Translations under genes and position numbers: made by a program | Assembly (NCBI GenBank): GCA_041861885.1 | Contig: JBGVUE010000001.1 | Location: 980,001 to 1,044,000 of the forward strand | Direction of reading: 5' to 3' | DNA: 64,000 nucleotides | From: Haloimpatiens sp. FM7315 | Lineage (GTDB): Bacteria; Bacillota; Clostridia; Clostridiales; Clostridiaceae | Notes under the pieces: model-generated | The model's input: only the letters and a program-made list of their open reading frames with translations | Databases searched by the model: none | Told to the model about the DNA's origin: nothing | Part shown: positions 27,161-38,961 of the stretch, in pieces | How the letters are laid out: every line of letters begins with the position of its first letter | Numbering within the stretch: position 1 is the stretch's first letter

Positions 27161-28274
27161 CAATGATCTTTTTCATTAAATTGTAAATATTACTGCCGCA
27201 ATGGGGACAAGAAAAATTACTACAATTTGCTTTCATAGTTTTTAGTTTGTCTTTAGATATAAGTATGTATTCAAAAGCCTCTTTATATGAATCAAAATCT
27301 TCTATATTAACTGCTAAATTATTTTTAACTAAAAAATTTGCATTTCGTTCTTCTTGACCTGGTATAGCGGAAAATAATGCCATTGGTGTTGAACAAGCCA
27401 AAGCTTCTGTTATGGTCATGCCACCAGGCTTTGTTATCAGCAAATCAGAGCATTTCATATATGTACTTACATTGTCAGTGTAACCAAGCACCTTTGATAT
27501 TTGAGGATGTTCTGCTTTTAGTTTCGTTAATTCTTTAAAGAGTTTTTTATTATTTCCCGATATAATAATTATTTGAAGTGGGACATCAATGCTACATAGT
27601 TGTAAGCAGATGCTGGTTATTTTCCCCATACCTAGACTTCCACCCATAATAAGCACAGTGTTTTTTTCTTTGCTAAGGTTCAATTCTTCTAGTAGTTCAG
27701 TTCTGTTATATTTTTCGAAGAAAGCTGGTGAAACTGGTATGCCATAATCAAATATTGAATTTGAGCTAATTCCCTTTGATATCATATCCCAAATCATCTC
27801 TTTATTTGGGATTATGTAAGCGTCTATAAAGGGGTATAACCAAAAACTGTGACAGGCATAATCTGTTATTATACAAATTACAGGGGCATTTAGTTTATAT
27901 TGCTCTTTTAAAATAGATAGCATCTCACTTGGAAAAGGGTGAGTTGATACAATAATATCTGGGCTAAATTCCTCGATTAAAGGTAGTAACCTGTAGGCCA
28001 TAATTTCATTTATCTTATTACTTACAGAAGCTAGAGTATTATCCATTGAAGCGTAGTTGTAATTGTATAATTTCCCATACAAAGAAGGGGAGCTTTTTAT
28101 TGCTTTTATATAACCGCCTATGACTAATTTATCTAATATAGGATTTAGATATTTTAGGGTATCTATTATTTTTACGTTAGAATTAGGTTCTTTTAATAGT
28201 ATATATTCTTTTAGTGTTTCAGCGGCTTTTATGTGACCTCCCCCTGCTGAAATAGCTAACATCAATACATTCAT
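27141..28274 (-). CDS. MGDG synthase/UgtP-like diacylglycerol glycosyltransferase (GT28)
   Basis: A 377-residue GT-B enzyme of the monogalactosyldiacylglycerol-synthase family, likely adding hexose from a UDP-sugar to diacylglycerol at the cytoplasmic membrane. The N-terminus MNVLMLAISAGGGHIKAAET is the family glycine loop; STHPFPSEMLSILK and TDYACHSFWLYP follow; the donor site reads VLIMGGSLGMGKI and LLITKPGGMTITEALACSTP. AGAAGGTGAAAT precedes the ATG. The tail has an unusual cysteine group (NCSNFSCPHCGSN) that might bind metal. A related role in envelope or spore-membrane lipids is possible. It is a single-gene unit, convergent with spoIIR. Confidence 0.85.
   Translation of the reverse strand: MNVLMLAISAGGGHIKAAETLKEYILLKEPNSNVKIIDTLKYLNPILDKLVIGGYIKAIKSSPSLYGKLYNYNYASMDNTLASVSNKINEIMAYRLLPLIEEFSPDIIVSTHPFPSEMLSILKEQYKLNAPVICIITDYACHSFWLYPFIDAYIIPNKEMIWDMISKGISSNSIFDYGIPVSPAFFEKYNRTELLEELNLSKEKNTVLIMGGSLGMGKITSICLQLCSIDVPLQIIIISGNNKKLFKELTKLKAEHPQISKVLGYTDNVSTYMKCSDLLITKPGGMTITEALACSTPMALFSAIPGQEERNANFLVKNNLAVNIEDFDSYKEAFEYILISKDKLKTMKANCSNFSCPHCGSNIYNLMKKIIANATIL
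27145..27173. terminator. Bidirectional hairpin between spoIIR and the convergent glycosyltransferase
   Basis: An 11-bp stem (27145-27155 with 27160-27170; one G-T pair) with loop GTTA, followed by TTT. It overlaps the last codons of both genes. Confidence 0.6.
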
Positions 28275-28495
28275 TATATTTCACCTTCTACATATAGTAA
28301 TTCATACTTATAGTTATTTAGTGCATATCCATATTTATCTAATTTAATTAATACTCAGATTAGTATACCCTTTTTTCTTTAGTTTTACAAGTTAATCTTA
28401 GAAATTGAAGCAAATGATAAAGCTGTGTATAATTAATTAAAATTTGTGGAAAAATAACCATGAATTAAATTTCGCTATGTTAATAGAAGGGACTG

Positions 28496-29861
28496 GTGCT
28501 TTTCATGAAAGATGTTAAAAAGAGAATAATTTATACAGTTGTTAGTACATTTATAGTTGTTTTTTCAACAACTTTTGCTATATTAATGACCTTAGAAAGA
28601 ACAGATTATAGAAATTATCTTCAAGGTGAATATAGTAAAAATATGTATCAGTTAATAAATTCAGTTCAAAACATTAGAACTAATTTGGATAAGGCAAATA
28701 TTGTAGGATCAAAAGAACAAAGCATAGTTGTTTTTGAGGAGATATTTAGACATTCTTCAATTGCAAATGATAAGCTTCATTCATTGCCAATAGAACAACG
28801 TGATATAGAAAACACTAGTAAGTTTTTATCTCAAGTAGGTGATTTTTGTTATAATCTTTCTAAAAATCTTTCTGAGGGAGAAGTAATAAAAGATAAGGAT
28901 TATAAAAATATTGATGTGCTTCAGGTGCAATCCTATGAATTAGAACAAAGATTATCTAATGTAGTTTCAGAAATAAATGATGGAAAAGTTAAATGGGGGA
29001 GATTAGAAAAAAACCTCAGGAGTTTTTGCTAAAGAGGATAATATTGATTTAAAATTTACTAATATTCAAAAGCAAATAGTACAGTATCCTGCTTTAATAT
29101 ACGATGGACCTTTTTCTGATAATGTACTTGATATAAAGCCCAAAGTATATGATGAGTCATTAATTTCAAAAGAAAAGGCCAAAGAAATTGTTCAAAATAT
29201 AGTTGGGAAAAATAAGATTAAAAATATAAAACTTACTGGGGAGGCAAATAAGGAGAAAATAAATTCTTATAGGTTTGAAATAGATTTAAAAGGTGATGAA
29301 GAGAGAAACATTGTGGTAGAAATAAGTAAAAATGGAGGGAAGATAGTATATTTACTAGATAATAAGCAGGTATCCGTATCTAATATAAAATTAGATGATG
29401 CAGTTAAGAAAGGAATGCAATTCTTAACTAAACTCGGTTATAATAGCATGGAGTCTACTTATACTTTAAAGTACGATAATATTGCTGTAATAAGTTATGT
29501 TTATAAAGAAAATAATATTGCTGTTTATCCAGATCAGATTAAATTGAAAATTGCTTTAGATAGTGGAGAAGTTATAGGTATTGAATCAGAAAAATACTTA
29601 GTTTCACATATAAAAAACAGAAAGGTTGAAAACCCTAAAATTAGTAAAGAACAGGCTAAAACAAAAGTAGGAAAAAGACTAAAGATTGATTCTGTTAATT
29701 TAGCTATAATACCTACAGAAACGAATAAAGAGGTATTGTGCTATGAGTTTAAAGGAAATTATAATAGTAAGGATTTTATTGTATATATAGATGCAAAAAC
29801 AGGTTATGAAAAAAAGATAATACAAATTATTAATACACCTAATGGAAAGCTTACAATATAA
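28496..29861 (+). CDS. ypeB: Germination protein YpeB (frameshifted)
   Basis: A spore protein that stabilises the cortex-lytic enzyme SleB. The restored length is about 450 aa: an uncleaved N-terminal membrane anchor (IIYTVVSTFIVVFSTTFAIL), a helical region with YSKNMYQLINSVQNI, and tandem PepSY domains at the C-terminus (for example KISKEQAKTKVGKRL). The start may be GTG 28496 or ATG 28505; neither has ideal spacing to AAGGG. The frame breaks at 29007-29013 (seven A) with the +1 sense; losing one A or gaining two gives LEK(K)TSGVFAKEDNID, then YPALIYDGPFSD. Unusually, no sleB lies next to it. A strong terminator follows. Confidence 0.9.
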
Positions 29862-29874
29862 AAATTAAGGTATG

Positions 29875-29913
29875 AAGGTTCTGCTAAAACAATTTTTTTA
29901 GCAGAACCTTTTT
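29875..29913 (+). terminator. Rho-independent terminator of ypeB
   Basis: A 14-bp stem AAGGTTCTGCTAAA (29875-29888) with 29897-29910, then TTTT. Confidence 0.88.
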
Positions 29914-30098
29914 AAGTGTAAGTTTTGCGATTTTATAAAAATAAAATTGATTTTTATATCTATAATTTGTAATTATTTAAAAAAGTGTTGATTAAATAAT
30001 GAAAAAAATTTAAACTATTATTTAGTAACAATTAATGAAATGAAAATATTAATAATGCGAGAGTGTGAAAGCAATTAATAATAAGAGGAGAGATATAT

Positions 30099-31129
30099 AT
30101 GAAGAAAAAATTGCCGTTTTATTTGGTGGAAAGTCTACAGAACATGAAGTTTCAAGAGTTTCAGCAGCATCTGTATTAAAGAATATAGATAGAGATAAAT
30201 ACGAAGTATGTGTAATTGGCATAACAAAAAAAGGCCAGTGGTATAAATATACTGGAGATATAGATAAAATTTCAGGAGGAGAATGGGAAAGTGATGAAGA
30301 AAATAAACAATCACAAGGATATAATATTCTTTTTAATAATGAAGTAGATGTTGTGTTCCCAGTACTGCACGGTTTATATGGTGAAGATGGAACAATACAA
30401 GGTGTATGTAAACTTGTAGGAATACCTTGTGCAGGTCCATCAGTAATGTCTTCTGCTATATGCATGGATAAGGTTTATACTAAATATGTTTTACAAAATT
30501 TTGGCATAAAACAGGCAGATTACGAAGTTGTAAATAAATATGACTATGAGAAAAATAGTAGTGAAGTTATAAAAAAAATTAAAAATCATTTGGGACTTCC
30601 AGTGTTTATAAAGCCATCTAACAGTGGATCTTCAGTTGGAATAACAAAAGCTTTTGATGATAAAACTTTAGAAGAAGGATTAAATGAAGCTTTGAAGTAT
30701 GATAGAAAAATTTTAGTTGAAGAAGCGCTTAATTGCAGAGAAATAGAGGTTGCAGTTCTTGGTAATGATGAAGTTAAAGCAGCTACCCCTGGAGAGGTTG
30801 TACCTGATAGAGAATTTTATGATTATGACTCAAAATATAAAAGTGCTAAGTCTAAACTATTAATACCTGCCAATTTAGAAGAAGATAAATTAGAGGAAGT
30901 AAGAGATTTAGCAATAAAGATTTACAAAACTTTAGACTGTTCAGGTATGTCCAGAGTAGATTTCTTAGTTGATAAAGAAACTGAAGAAGTGTATTTAAAT
31001 GAGATAAATACTATACCAGGATTTACAAGTATAAGTATGTATCCTAAGATGTGGGAAAGTGAAGGCAAAAAATATAAAGAATTAATAAGTGAACTTATAG
31101 AGCTTGCAATAGATAGAAATAATAATTAA
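30099..31129 (+). CDS. ddl: D-alanine--D-alanine ligase (frameshifted at the start)
   Basis: An ATP-grasp enzyme that joins two D-alanines for peptidoglycan precursor synthesis; about 343 aa. The true start is the ATG at 30099 behind AAGAGGAGAG. As written the frame fails at once: a run of six A at 30105-30110 needs a seventh to read MKKKIAVLFGGKSTEHEVS. The apparent in-frame N-terminus from about 30065 has no ribosome site and is an artefact. Downstream motifs are complete: PVLHGLYGEDGTIQG, FIKPSNSGSSVGI, and LNEINTIPGFTSISMYP with the D-Ala and ATP/Mg residues. The size and motifs fit the single-domain Ddl of firmicutes. Confidence 0.95.
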
Positions 31130-31161
31130 TATACCCAAGAAAGGATTAAGGTGATTAACAT

Positions 31162-32145
31162 ATGGCAAAAGCGTTAGCTTTAATATCAGGTGGACTTGAT
31201 AGCATTTTAGCGGCTAAATTGGTTGAAGAACAAGGAATAGAAGTAATTGGATTGTGTTTTAAGTCCTATTTTTTTAACGAAGAAAATGCTGTAAGAATGA
31301 CTAAGCAGATAGGAATTCCTCTTAAAGTAATTGATTTTTCAGAGGTACATTTTGAAATGGTAAAGAACCCTAAACATGGACATGGTAAAAATATGAACCC
31401 TTGCATAGATTGTCACGCACTTATGATGAATTATGCAGGAAAACTATTAGATGAATTGAAGGCGGATTTTATAATTACAGGTGAGGTATTAAATCAAAGG
31501 CCTATGTCTCAAAATAAAGGCTCTTTGAATGTAGTAAAAAAAGAATCAGGATTTGCAGATAAAATTCTAAGACCTCTTTCTGCTAAAGTTTTACCTGAAA
31601 CTCAAATGGAATTAGATGGTCTTGTAGATAGGGATAAACTTTTAGGACTAAGCGGCAGAGGAAGAAAAGATCAAATGGAACTTGCAGAAAAATGGAATAT
31701 AAAAGAATATCCTTCGCCTGCAGGTGGATGTAAACTTACGGAACCTAATTATTCAAAAAGGCTAAAAGATATTTTAAAATATAAAAAAGAAGTATTAGAA
31801 AGAGATTTAAATCTTCTCAAAATCGGTAGGCATTTTAGAGTTTCAGAGGGATGTAAAATAATATCTACAAGAACTTTTGAAGAAGGAGAAGAACTTAAAG
31901 TTCTTTTGATGGAAGAAGATTTAGTATTTCTTGCAAAAGATTATAAAGGATCTATGGTGGTTATAACTGGAAATGCAGGAAGCGAAGATATTGAAATGGC
32001 TGCCAAAATTACGGCTAGGTATTGTAAGGGTAGAATGGAAGAAAATATAGCAGTAAGATATGGAAAATATAAACATCCCTTAAATAATTTAATTGAAGTA
32101 AATCAAGCTAGTGATGAGGAACTAGATAAATATATGATAAAGTAA
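31162..32145 (+). CDS. PP-loop ATP pyrophosphatase, tRNA-thiolation type (ThiI/MnmA-like)
   Basis: A 327-residue N-type ATP pyrophosphatase. The PP-loop is ALISGGLDSILAAKL; a cysteine pair appears in MNPCIDCHALM and another in PAGGCKLTEP, as in sulfur-carrying tRNA-modifying enzymes. The middle (GEVLNQRPMSQNKGSL) resembles the adenylation site of 2-thiouridylases, and the C-terminal part matches a fused small domain often labelled DUF814-like. AAGGATTAAGGTG precedes the ATG. The probable job is ATP activation of a tRNA uridine for sulfur transfer, but the target base is uncertain. Close spacing with the DUF1934 gene (17 bases) suggests co-transcription. Confidence 0.78.
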   Translation: MAKALALISGGLDSILAAKLVEEQGIEVIGLCFKSYFFNEENAVRMTKQIGIPLKVIDFSEVHFEMVKNPKHGHGKNMNPCIDCHALMMNYAGKLLDELKADFIITGEVLNQRPMSQNKGSLNVVKKESGFADKILRPLSAKVLPETQMELDGLVDRDKLLGLSGRGRKDQMELAEKWNIKEYPSPAGGCKLTEPNYSKRLKDILKYKKEVLERDLNLLKIGRHFRVSEGCKIISTRTFEEGEELKVLLMEEDLVFLAKDYKGSMVVITGNAGSEDIEMAAKITARYCKGRMEENIAVRYGKYKHPLNNLIEVNQASDEELDKYMIK

Positions 32146-32162
32146 GAAATGAGAGTGATTTT

Positions 32163-32578
32163 ATGGATAAAAAAGCAATAATATCAGTTACTAGTAAGGT
32201 TAAAGGTAATGAAGAAGATAAAATTGAAGTTGTTACACCGGGCAAATTTTACAAAAAGAAAATGCATACTATGCAGTTTATGATGAAACTGAAATATCTG
32301 GGATGAGTGGAACTACTACTACGTTAAAGATATCGAAAGAAAAATTTTCATTAATAAGGATGGGAAGTACAAGTACAAATATGAATTTTAAAAAAGATTT
32401 AGTTGATGTAATCATGTATAATACTCCTTATGGAATGCTACAACTGCAAGTAGAAACTAATGATTTAAAGATTAAAATGGATGATAAAGGTGGAAGTGTT
32501 ATAGTTGATTATAACTTAGGCTCTGTAGGTGATGCGCCTCAAAACACATTACTTGAAATAAACATAAAAGCTCAGTAA
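32163..32578 (+). CDS. DUF1934 beta-barrel protein, YwiB-like (frameshifted)
   Basis: A small calycin-like beta-barrel protein, about 138 aa when restored. It begins MDKKAIISVTSKVKGNEED, then VVTPGKFYKK. The run of five A at 32253-32257 needs one base more to give KENAYYAVYDETEISGMSG, followed by TTTLKISKEKFSLIR and the closing strands. The pattern of alternating hydrophobic residues and the YDETEISGM motif are DUF1934 hallmarks. GAGAGTGATTTT precedes the ATG. The function is not known; it often sits near argS or cell-wall genes in Firmicutes. Confidence 0.85.
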
Positions 32579-32602
32579 TAATTTTATAAAAGGGTTGAGA
32601 GT

Positions 32603-33949
32603 ATGTTTGATAATTATGAGTTGAATTTCTTAGAACAATTAGCTGAGGGTGTTATGATTTTTGATGAAGATTTTAAATTAGTATTTATGAATGATTCTTT
32701 GCAAGTTATGCATGATTTAGATAAAGATAAATGCTTAGGCAAGGAAGTATTTTATATTTACCCTAAAATTAAATCAAAAGATCATGCAGTTAATAAGACC
32801 TTTAAAGAACATAAAGCAAATATAAGGACAAAAGATTTGTATATTAACTATAAAGGGGAAGAATTCATTAATTTGAATTCTTCTTATCCTATATATAAAA
32901 ATAATAAATTTAAAGGTATTATAAATGTGGTTTTTAATTCTAATATTAAAGAAAAAAATGGTATAGAGTCTAAAAAAACGGATTTTTCTAATGGAGATAA
33001 ATATATTACAAAAAATAAAAAGTATGATTTTATTGATATTGTAGGTAAAAGCAGTAATATATTAGATTTAAAACAAAAGGCTTTAAAAGCCTCTAAATCT
33101 AGTTCTCCTATTTTAATATATGGTGAAACTGGGGTTGGTAAAGAGCTATTTGTGCAATCTATACATTATAATTCCTGGAGAAAAAATGGACCATTAATTT
33201 CGCAAAACTGTGCAGCTATACCTAGGGAGCTTTTTGAAAGCATAATGTTTGGTACTATACCAGGTGGCTTTACAGGTTCCATAAACCAAAAAGGGCTTTT
33301 TGAATTGTCCAATTTTGGCACACTATATTTAGATGAATTAAATTCTATGCCATTGGAGTTTCAGGGAAAATTATTGAGAATTATACAGGATGGAAAATTT
33401 AGAAAAGTAGGGGGAAATAAAGAAATAAAGGTTGATGTTAGGATAATAGCTTCTTTAAATGAAAAACCGGAAGACATAATAGAAAAAGGTAAGCTTAGAA
33501 AAGACCTCTATTATAGATTGAATGTTATAAGATTAAATATACCTTCTTTAAGGAATAGAAGAGAAGACATTCCTATGCTTATAGAGTATTTTATTTTGAA
33601 ATACAATGAAAAATTTAATTCTAAAATAAAAGGTGTCAGTCAAAATGCTTTGAGAAAACTAATGCTACTAGATTGGCCTGGGAACGTAAGACAACTTCAG
33701 TATGCAATAGAAAATATATTTAATTTTAAAACAGATGGAATAATTGGGTATAATGATTTACCTAAGTTTGATGAAGTCATTAAAAAGGATATGTTTTTAA
33801 AAGAAAGATTATTTAATTTAGAAAAAGAGTGTATTATTGAAGAGCTTATATTAAATGATTACAATGTATCTAAAACATCAAAAAAATTAGGTATACCAAG
33901 ACAGACTCTTCAATATAAAATTAAAAAATTTAATATTGAAATTATATAA
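32603..33949 (+). CDS. RocR-like sigma-54-dependent activator (PAS-AAA-Fis)
   Basis: A 448-residue enhancer-binding protein. Residues 5-115 form a PAS sensor (EGVMIFDEDFKLVFMNDS). The AAA+ domain (about 145-380) has Walker A GETGVGKE, the sigma-54 contact loop GGFTGS (normally GAFTGA), Walker B LYLDELNS and the arginine-finger region RKDLYYRLNVI. The C-terminus ends in a Fis-type helix-turn-helix (NVSKTSKKLGIPRQTLQYKI). The overall pattern is like RocR, which controls arginine and ornithine use in B. subtilis. AAAGGGTTGAGAGT precedes the ATG. Its target promoter is not in the immediate neighbourhood as far as I can see. Confidence 0.9.
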   Translation: MFDNYELNFLEQLAEGVMIFDEDFKLVFMNDSLQVMHDLDKDKCLGKEVFYIYPKIKSKDHAVNKTFKEHKANIRTKDLYINYKGEEFINLNSSYPIYKNNKFKGIINVVFNSNIKEKNGIESKKTDFSNGDKYITKNKKYDFIDIVGKSSNILDLKQKALKASKSSSPILIYGETGVGKELFVQSIHYNSWRKNGPLISQNCAAIPRELFESIMFGTIPGGFTGSINQKGLFELSNFGTLYLDELNSMPLEFQGKLLRIIQDGKFRKVGGNKEIKVDVRIIASLNEKPEDIIEKGKLRKDLYYRLNVIRLNIPSLRNRREDIPMLIEYFILKYNEKFNSKIKGVSQNALRKLMLLDWPGNVRQLQYAIENIFNFKTDGIIGYNDLPKFDEVIKKDMFLKERLFNLEKECIIEELILNDYNVSKTSKKLGIPRQTLQYKIKKFNIEII

Positions 33950-34024
33950 ATACTTCCTTCTAGGATAAAAAAACTAATATATGCTCATAATTATATTATG
34001 TAGTTTTTTCTGGGAGGTTTTTTT

Positions 34025-34356
34025 ATGTATATGGATAAAAAATATAAAGTCATAATTGAGGCTATTTATGAGGTTAAAAGTGTTAAAGAGGAAAAAATTT
34101 TAATGGAGGAAAAATTAAAAAGAATATTAGAAGATACTAACTCAAAGTATTTACTGTATTTATTTATGAAGAAACATAATTGTTTTTATAACGAAAAAAT
34201 CAAATCAATATTAGACATGAAGGATAGAAAAAAATAAATACTAATATTAAGAAAGGCAAAGAAAAATTTCTTATTAATAAATCTTTTAGGGAAACCTATT
34301 TTGAAATAGACAATTTGATTGAGAAAATTATTAGAAACGACAAAAAAATAATATAA
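34025..34356 (+). CDS. Small hypothetical protein, about 110 aa (frameshifted)
   Basis: TGGGAGGTTTTTTT before the ATG marks a translated start. The first 70 codons read as a charged helical protein (EAIYEVKSVKEEKILMEEKL). The run of seven A at 34228-34234 ends the frame; an eighth A continues it as RKKINTNIKKGKEKFLINKS to LIEKIIRNDKKII at 34356. The extended product reads naturally, so I prefer it. No family is recognised and there is no membrane segment or cysteine motif. It lies between the activator and pyrG. Confidence 0.5.
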
Positions 34357-34542
34357 AAAAACAAAAAATGATAAAAAAACTATAGCACAAATAAAAGAAA
34401 TGTGATAGTATATTAGATATGTTTTTAACAACAAAAACCCATTTTCATTAATAGGGTACTTTCTATTATAATAATTGCATGCGTTAATGTCAATAGTTTT
34501 TTGTAGTTATACAAAAGATTTTTTTATTTTATATATAAATAA

Positions 34543-36150
<1,608 letters not shown>

Positions 36151-36352
36151 GTTTAAAAATAAATTATTGAAAGGAAATTATATGATTAGAAGCGGATTCT
36201 ATAGCTTCTATTTGTATAATTTCTTTTTGCTTTTGGCAAATTTATTTTAAAATCAAAAGACTATTTAAATCCTGTGCACATTTTTTATGATTAGAAGGAA
36301 TTTAAAAATTAATATAGAATAACATATGTATTAAATTAAGGAGGTGCTAAGT

Positions 36353-36700
36353 GTGATTCTAAATACAAAAATTACTTTTGCAATAAAAAGCAGTGAAAGC
36401 AAATATTTAATAGTAGAAACAGATATGTTTAAAATAAAAAATTTACATGATAAAATACACTTTCTTAATGTTAAAATAAAAAATAAGGATATTATGTTTC
36501 AAATTGAATGTCCTCTTTGTGAAAAGAATCATAAATACATATATCCTATAAATAATTTTATAAATAAAGATCTTTTAATTGGTGGGTGTGAGACACTAAA
36601 TGCGCCTCTGTTTCTTCTTGGAAAAGAAAAAAGCGTAAGAAAAATGGTAAAATTATATGAAAATATAAATTCGGAAATTTATGATAGTACTATAAAATAG
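36353..36700 (+). CDS. Hypothetical protein with CxxC, between pyrG and rho
   Basis: A 115-residue protein. The GTG at 36353 is eight bases after GGAGG; a GTG at 36344 lies too close to that site. It starts MILNTKITFAIKSSESKYLI and has IECPLCEKNHKYIYP, a possible half zinc site, and a later GGCETLNAP. It looks like a small beta-rich domain followed by a helical tail. I do not recognise a named family. About 295 bases of AT-rich sequence without an evident gene separate it from rho. Confidence 0.6.
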   Translation: MILNTKITFAIKSSESKYLIVETDMFKIKNLHDKIHFLNVKIKNKDIMFQIECPLCEKNHKYIYPINNFINKDLLIGGCETLNAPLFLLGKEKSVRKMVKLYENINSEIYDSTIK

Positions 36701-36995
36701 AAAATGATTAAAAAGTATATAGTTGGAAATAATGGTTACTATAATACTGCATTTTGTTATATATAATTTATACTAGATTATAAATATTTTTATTTCTTAT
36801 AGAGCATATTTATAAAAACCAATCTTTAATTTAAAGCTTTGCACTTTTTCTTTCTTGAAAAATAAAGATTATATTTAGTATAGATTTTAAGGAATATATG
36901 GGGTATAATATATAAAGCCTTGCATTTCGTTAAGATTCTTTTGAAATTTCCCATGAGTATGCGTTTTAATATTGAAATAATAAGGAGATGGTTTT

Positions 36996-38453
36996 TTGAC
37001 ATCAGTAGATTTTGAAGCTATGACCTTAGTTCAGCTAAGACAAATGGCTAAGGAATTAGGAGTAAAAAGTATTACTAAATACAAAAAAGATGAATTAATT
37101 GAGCAAATAAAGAAAATGACGCCAGTATGTATAAATAAGGGTGGAAAAATATTGGTAGAAAAAATAAATTCTAAGTGTGATGATTTAAATGAAAATATAA
37201 ATGAAGACAAGAAAATCGATAATGAGAATCCTACTAAGAAACAAGAACAATCTCAAGACAAGAAAAATTATTCTCAGCAAAATTCACCTCAGCAAAATTC
37301 CTTTAGTGAAAAGATTAAGATGATAAATGAGTCAGATAGTGCTAAAGGCGTTCTTGAAATAAACGAAAACAATAGTTATGGTTTTTTAAGAGGTACTAAT
37401 TATTTAACAAGTTCAGATGATGTTTATGTTTCTCCTTCCCAAATAAGAAGATTTAATTTGAAAACTGGGGATGAGGTAGAAGGAAAAGTAAGACATCCTA
37501 AAGATGGAGAGAAATTTAAGGCTCTTTTATACGTTCAGAAGGTAAATGGCGAGAATCCGGAAAAAGCTGTTAATAGAAAGAAATTTGAAACCTTAGTACC
37601 TATTTATCCTAAAGAAAGATTAAAGTTAGAAACTAGTCAAAGCGATCTTTCAGCTAGAATTATGGATGTGATTTCACCTATAGGAAAAGGACAAAGAGGC
37701 ATAATAGTAGCACCTCCAAAGGCTGGAAAAACAACTCTTTTGAAAAAAATAGCTCATAGTATTGAGATAAATCACAAAGAGGTTAAACTAATAGTAGTGT
37801 TAATCGATGAGAGGCCTGAAGAAGTTACAGATATGCAGCGTTCTATTAAAGGAGAGGTTATATACTCAACTTTTGACGAAGAACCAGAACATCACACTAA
37901 AGTTGCATATATGGTTTTAGAAAGAGCTAAAAGAATGGTAGAGCAGGGACAAGATGTAGTAATACTTTTGGATAGTATAACTAGACTTGCAAGAGCGTAC
38001 AATCTTACTATTAACCCAACAGGCAGGACTTTATCAGGGGGATTAGACCCTGGAGCTTTAATAATGCCAAAGAAATTCTTTGGAGCTGCTAGAAACATTG
38101 AAGAGGGTGGAAGTTTAACTATACTTGCTACAGCTCTTGTTGAAACGGGAAGCAGAATGGATGATATGATATTTGAAGAATTTAAAGGTACTGGAAATAT
38201 GGAAGTTCATCTTGATAGAAAACTTCAAGAGAGAAGAATATTCCCAGCTATTGATATATATAAATCTGGCACTAGAAGAGAAGATCTGCTTTTAACAAAA
38301 GAGGAGTCTGAAGCAGCATTTAGCATAAGAAAGCTTATGTACAAAGATGGAAATGGAGACAAAATTACAGAAACTTTAATAAAGCATATGACAAAAACTA
38401 AAAATAATAAAGAATTTATAGATATGTTTAATAAAGCAAAATGGGAAAGATAA
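36996..38453 (+). CDS. rho: Transcription termination factor Rho (with Q/N-rich N-terminal insertion)
   Basis: A 485-residue hexameric RNA-dependent ATPase that ends transcription. Residues 1-40 form the Rho_N helical domain ([20 protein letters not shown]). Residues about 42-115 are a low-complexity insertion containing [11 protein letters not shown]. The RNA-binding cold-shock fold follows ([16 protein letters not shown]), then the motor with Walker [15 protein letters not shown], Walker [17 protein letters not shown] and [24 protein letters not shown] start follows AAGGAGATGG. It is longer than E. coli Rho (419) because of the insertion. A palindrome closes the gene against the convergent rpmE. 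Confidence 0.97.
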   Translation: MTSVDFEAMTLVQLRQMAKELGVKSITKYKKDELIEQIKKMTPVCINKGGKILVEKINSKCDDLNENINEDKKIDNENPTKKQEQSQDKKNYSQQNSPQQNSFSEKIKMINESDSAKGVLEINENNSYGFLRGTNYLTSSDDVYVSPSQIRRFNLKTGDEVEGKVRHPKDGEKFKALLYVQKVNGENPEKAVNRKKFETLVPIYPKERLKLETSQSDLSARIMDVISPIGKGQRGIIVAPPKAGKTTLLKKIAHSIEINHKEVKLIVVLIDERPEEVTDMQRSIKGEVIYSTFDEEPEHHTKVAYMVLERAKRMVEQGQDVVILLDSITRLARAYNLTINPTGRTLSGGLDPGALIMPKKFFGAARNIEEGGSLTILATALVETGSRMDDMIFEEFKGTGNMEVHLDRKLQERRIFPAIDIYKSGTRREDLLLTKEESEAAFSIRKLMYKDGNGDKITETLIKHMTKTKNNKEFIDMFNKAKWER

Positions 38454-38470
38454 TTAATTATCTTTCCCAT
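38441..38470. terminator. Perfect 30-bp palindrome between rho and rpmE
   Basis: ATGGGAAAGATAATT (38441-38455) is followed at once by its exact complement. It overlaps rho's last codons and precedes the 3' end of the minus-strand rpmE. It probably terminates both, though the T-tract is weak. Confidence 0.6.
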
Positions 38471-38475
38471 TAATT

Positions 38476-38688
38476 TTACTTTTCAATTGTCATGTTGAAT
38501 TTCTTTAAGAATTTATCAACTCTTCCACCAGCATCGATCATTTTTTGCTTACCAGTGAAGAACGGATGACATTTTGAACAAATTTCAACCTTTAATTCTT
38601 CTTTAACAGAACCAGTTGTAAAAGTATTACCACATGCGCATTTAACAACGGCATCGTGATGATAAGTTGGTTGTAAGTCTTTTTTCAT
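38476..38688 (-). CDS. rpmE: 50S ribosomal protein L31
   Basis: A 70-residue large-subunit ribosomal protein of the zinc-binding (C+) type: CACG near residue 17 and CSKCH near residue 37 supply the four ligands. The ATG at 38688 has GAGAGGTG six bases upstream; an earlier in-frame start is discarded because it would include that site. It lies after rho as in B. subtilis, but on the opposite strand here. In B. subtilis the zinc-free paralogue replaces it under zinc limitation; no such paralogue is visible in this window. Confidence 0.96.
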   Translation of the reverse strand: MKKDLQPTYHHDAVVKCACGNTFTTGSVKEELKVEICSKCHPFFTGKQKMIDAGGRVDKFLKKFNMTIEK

Positions 38689-38961
38689 TCTTTTCACCTC
38701 TCTTAACAACAACTACATAACGGCATTTTCAACTACTAGATTATATCATTTATTTATTTTTTAGTCAATAATATTTGACCTATGAATTAAGTACTTTCTT
38801 AATGATTTTTAATTATAACTAATTTTATCTCAAGGTTTATCCATAAATCTACTAATATAAAATAATAAATTATGTATATTAAAATATTTTTGCTTATATT
38901 ACTCTTTTAAAATATAATATAAAGTATGTTTAAAAAATTAGATTTGCAAGGAGTGTTTAAT

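Noticed and set aside
30065..30098. An extended N-terminus of Ddl starting near 30065
   Set aside because: No ribosome site, and the residues do not resemble any Ddl; the real start at 30099 is hidden by a missing base.
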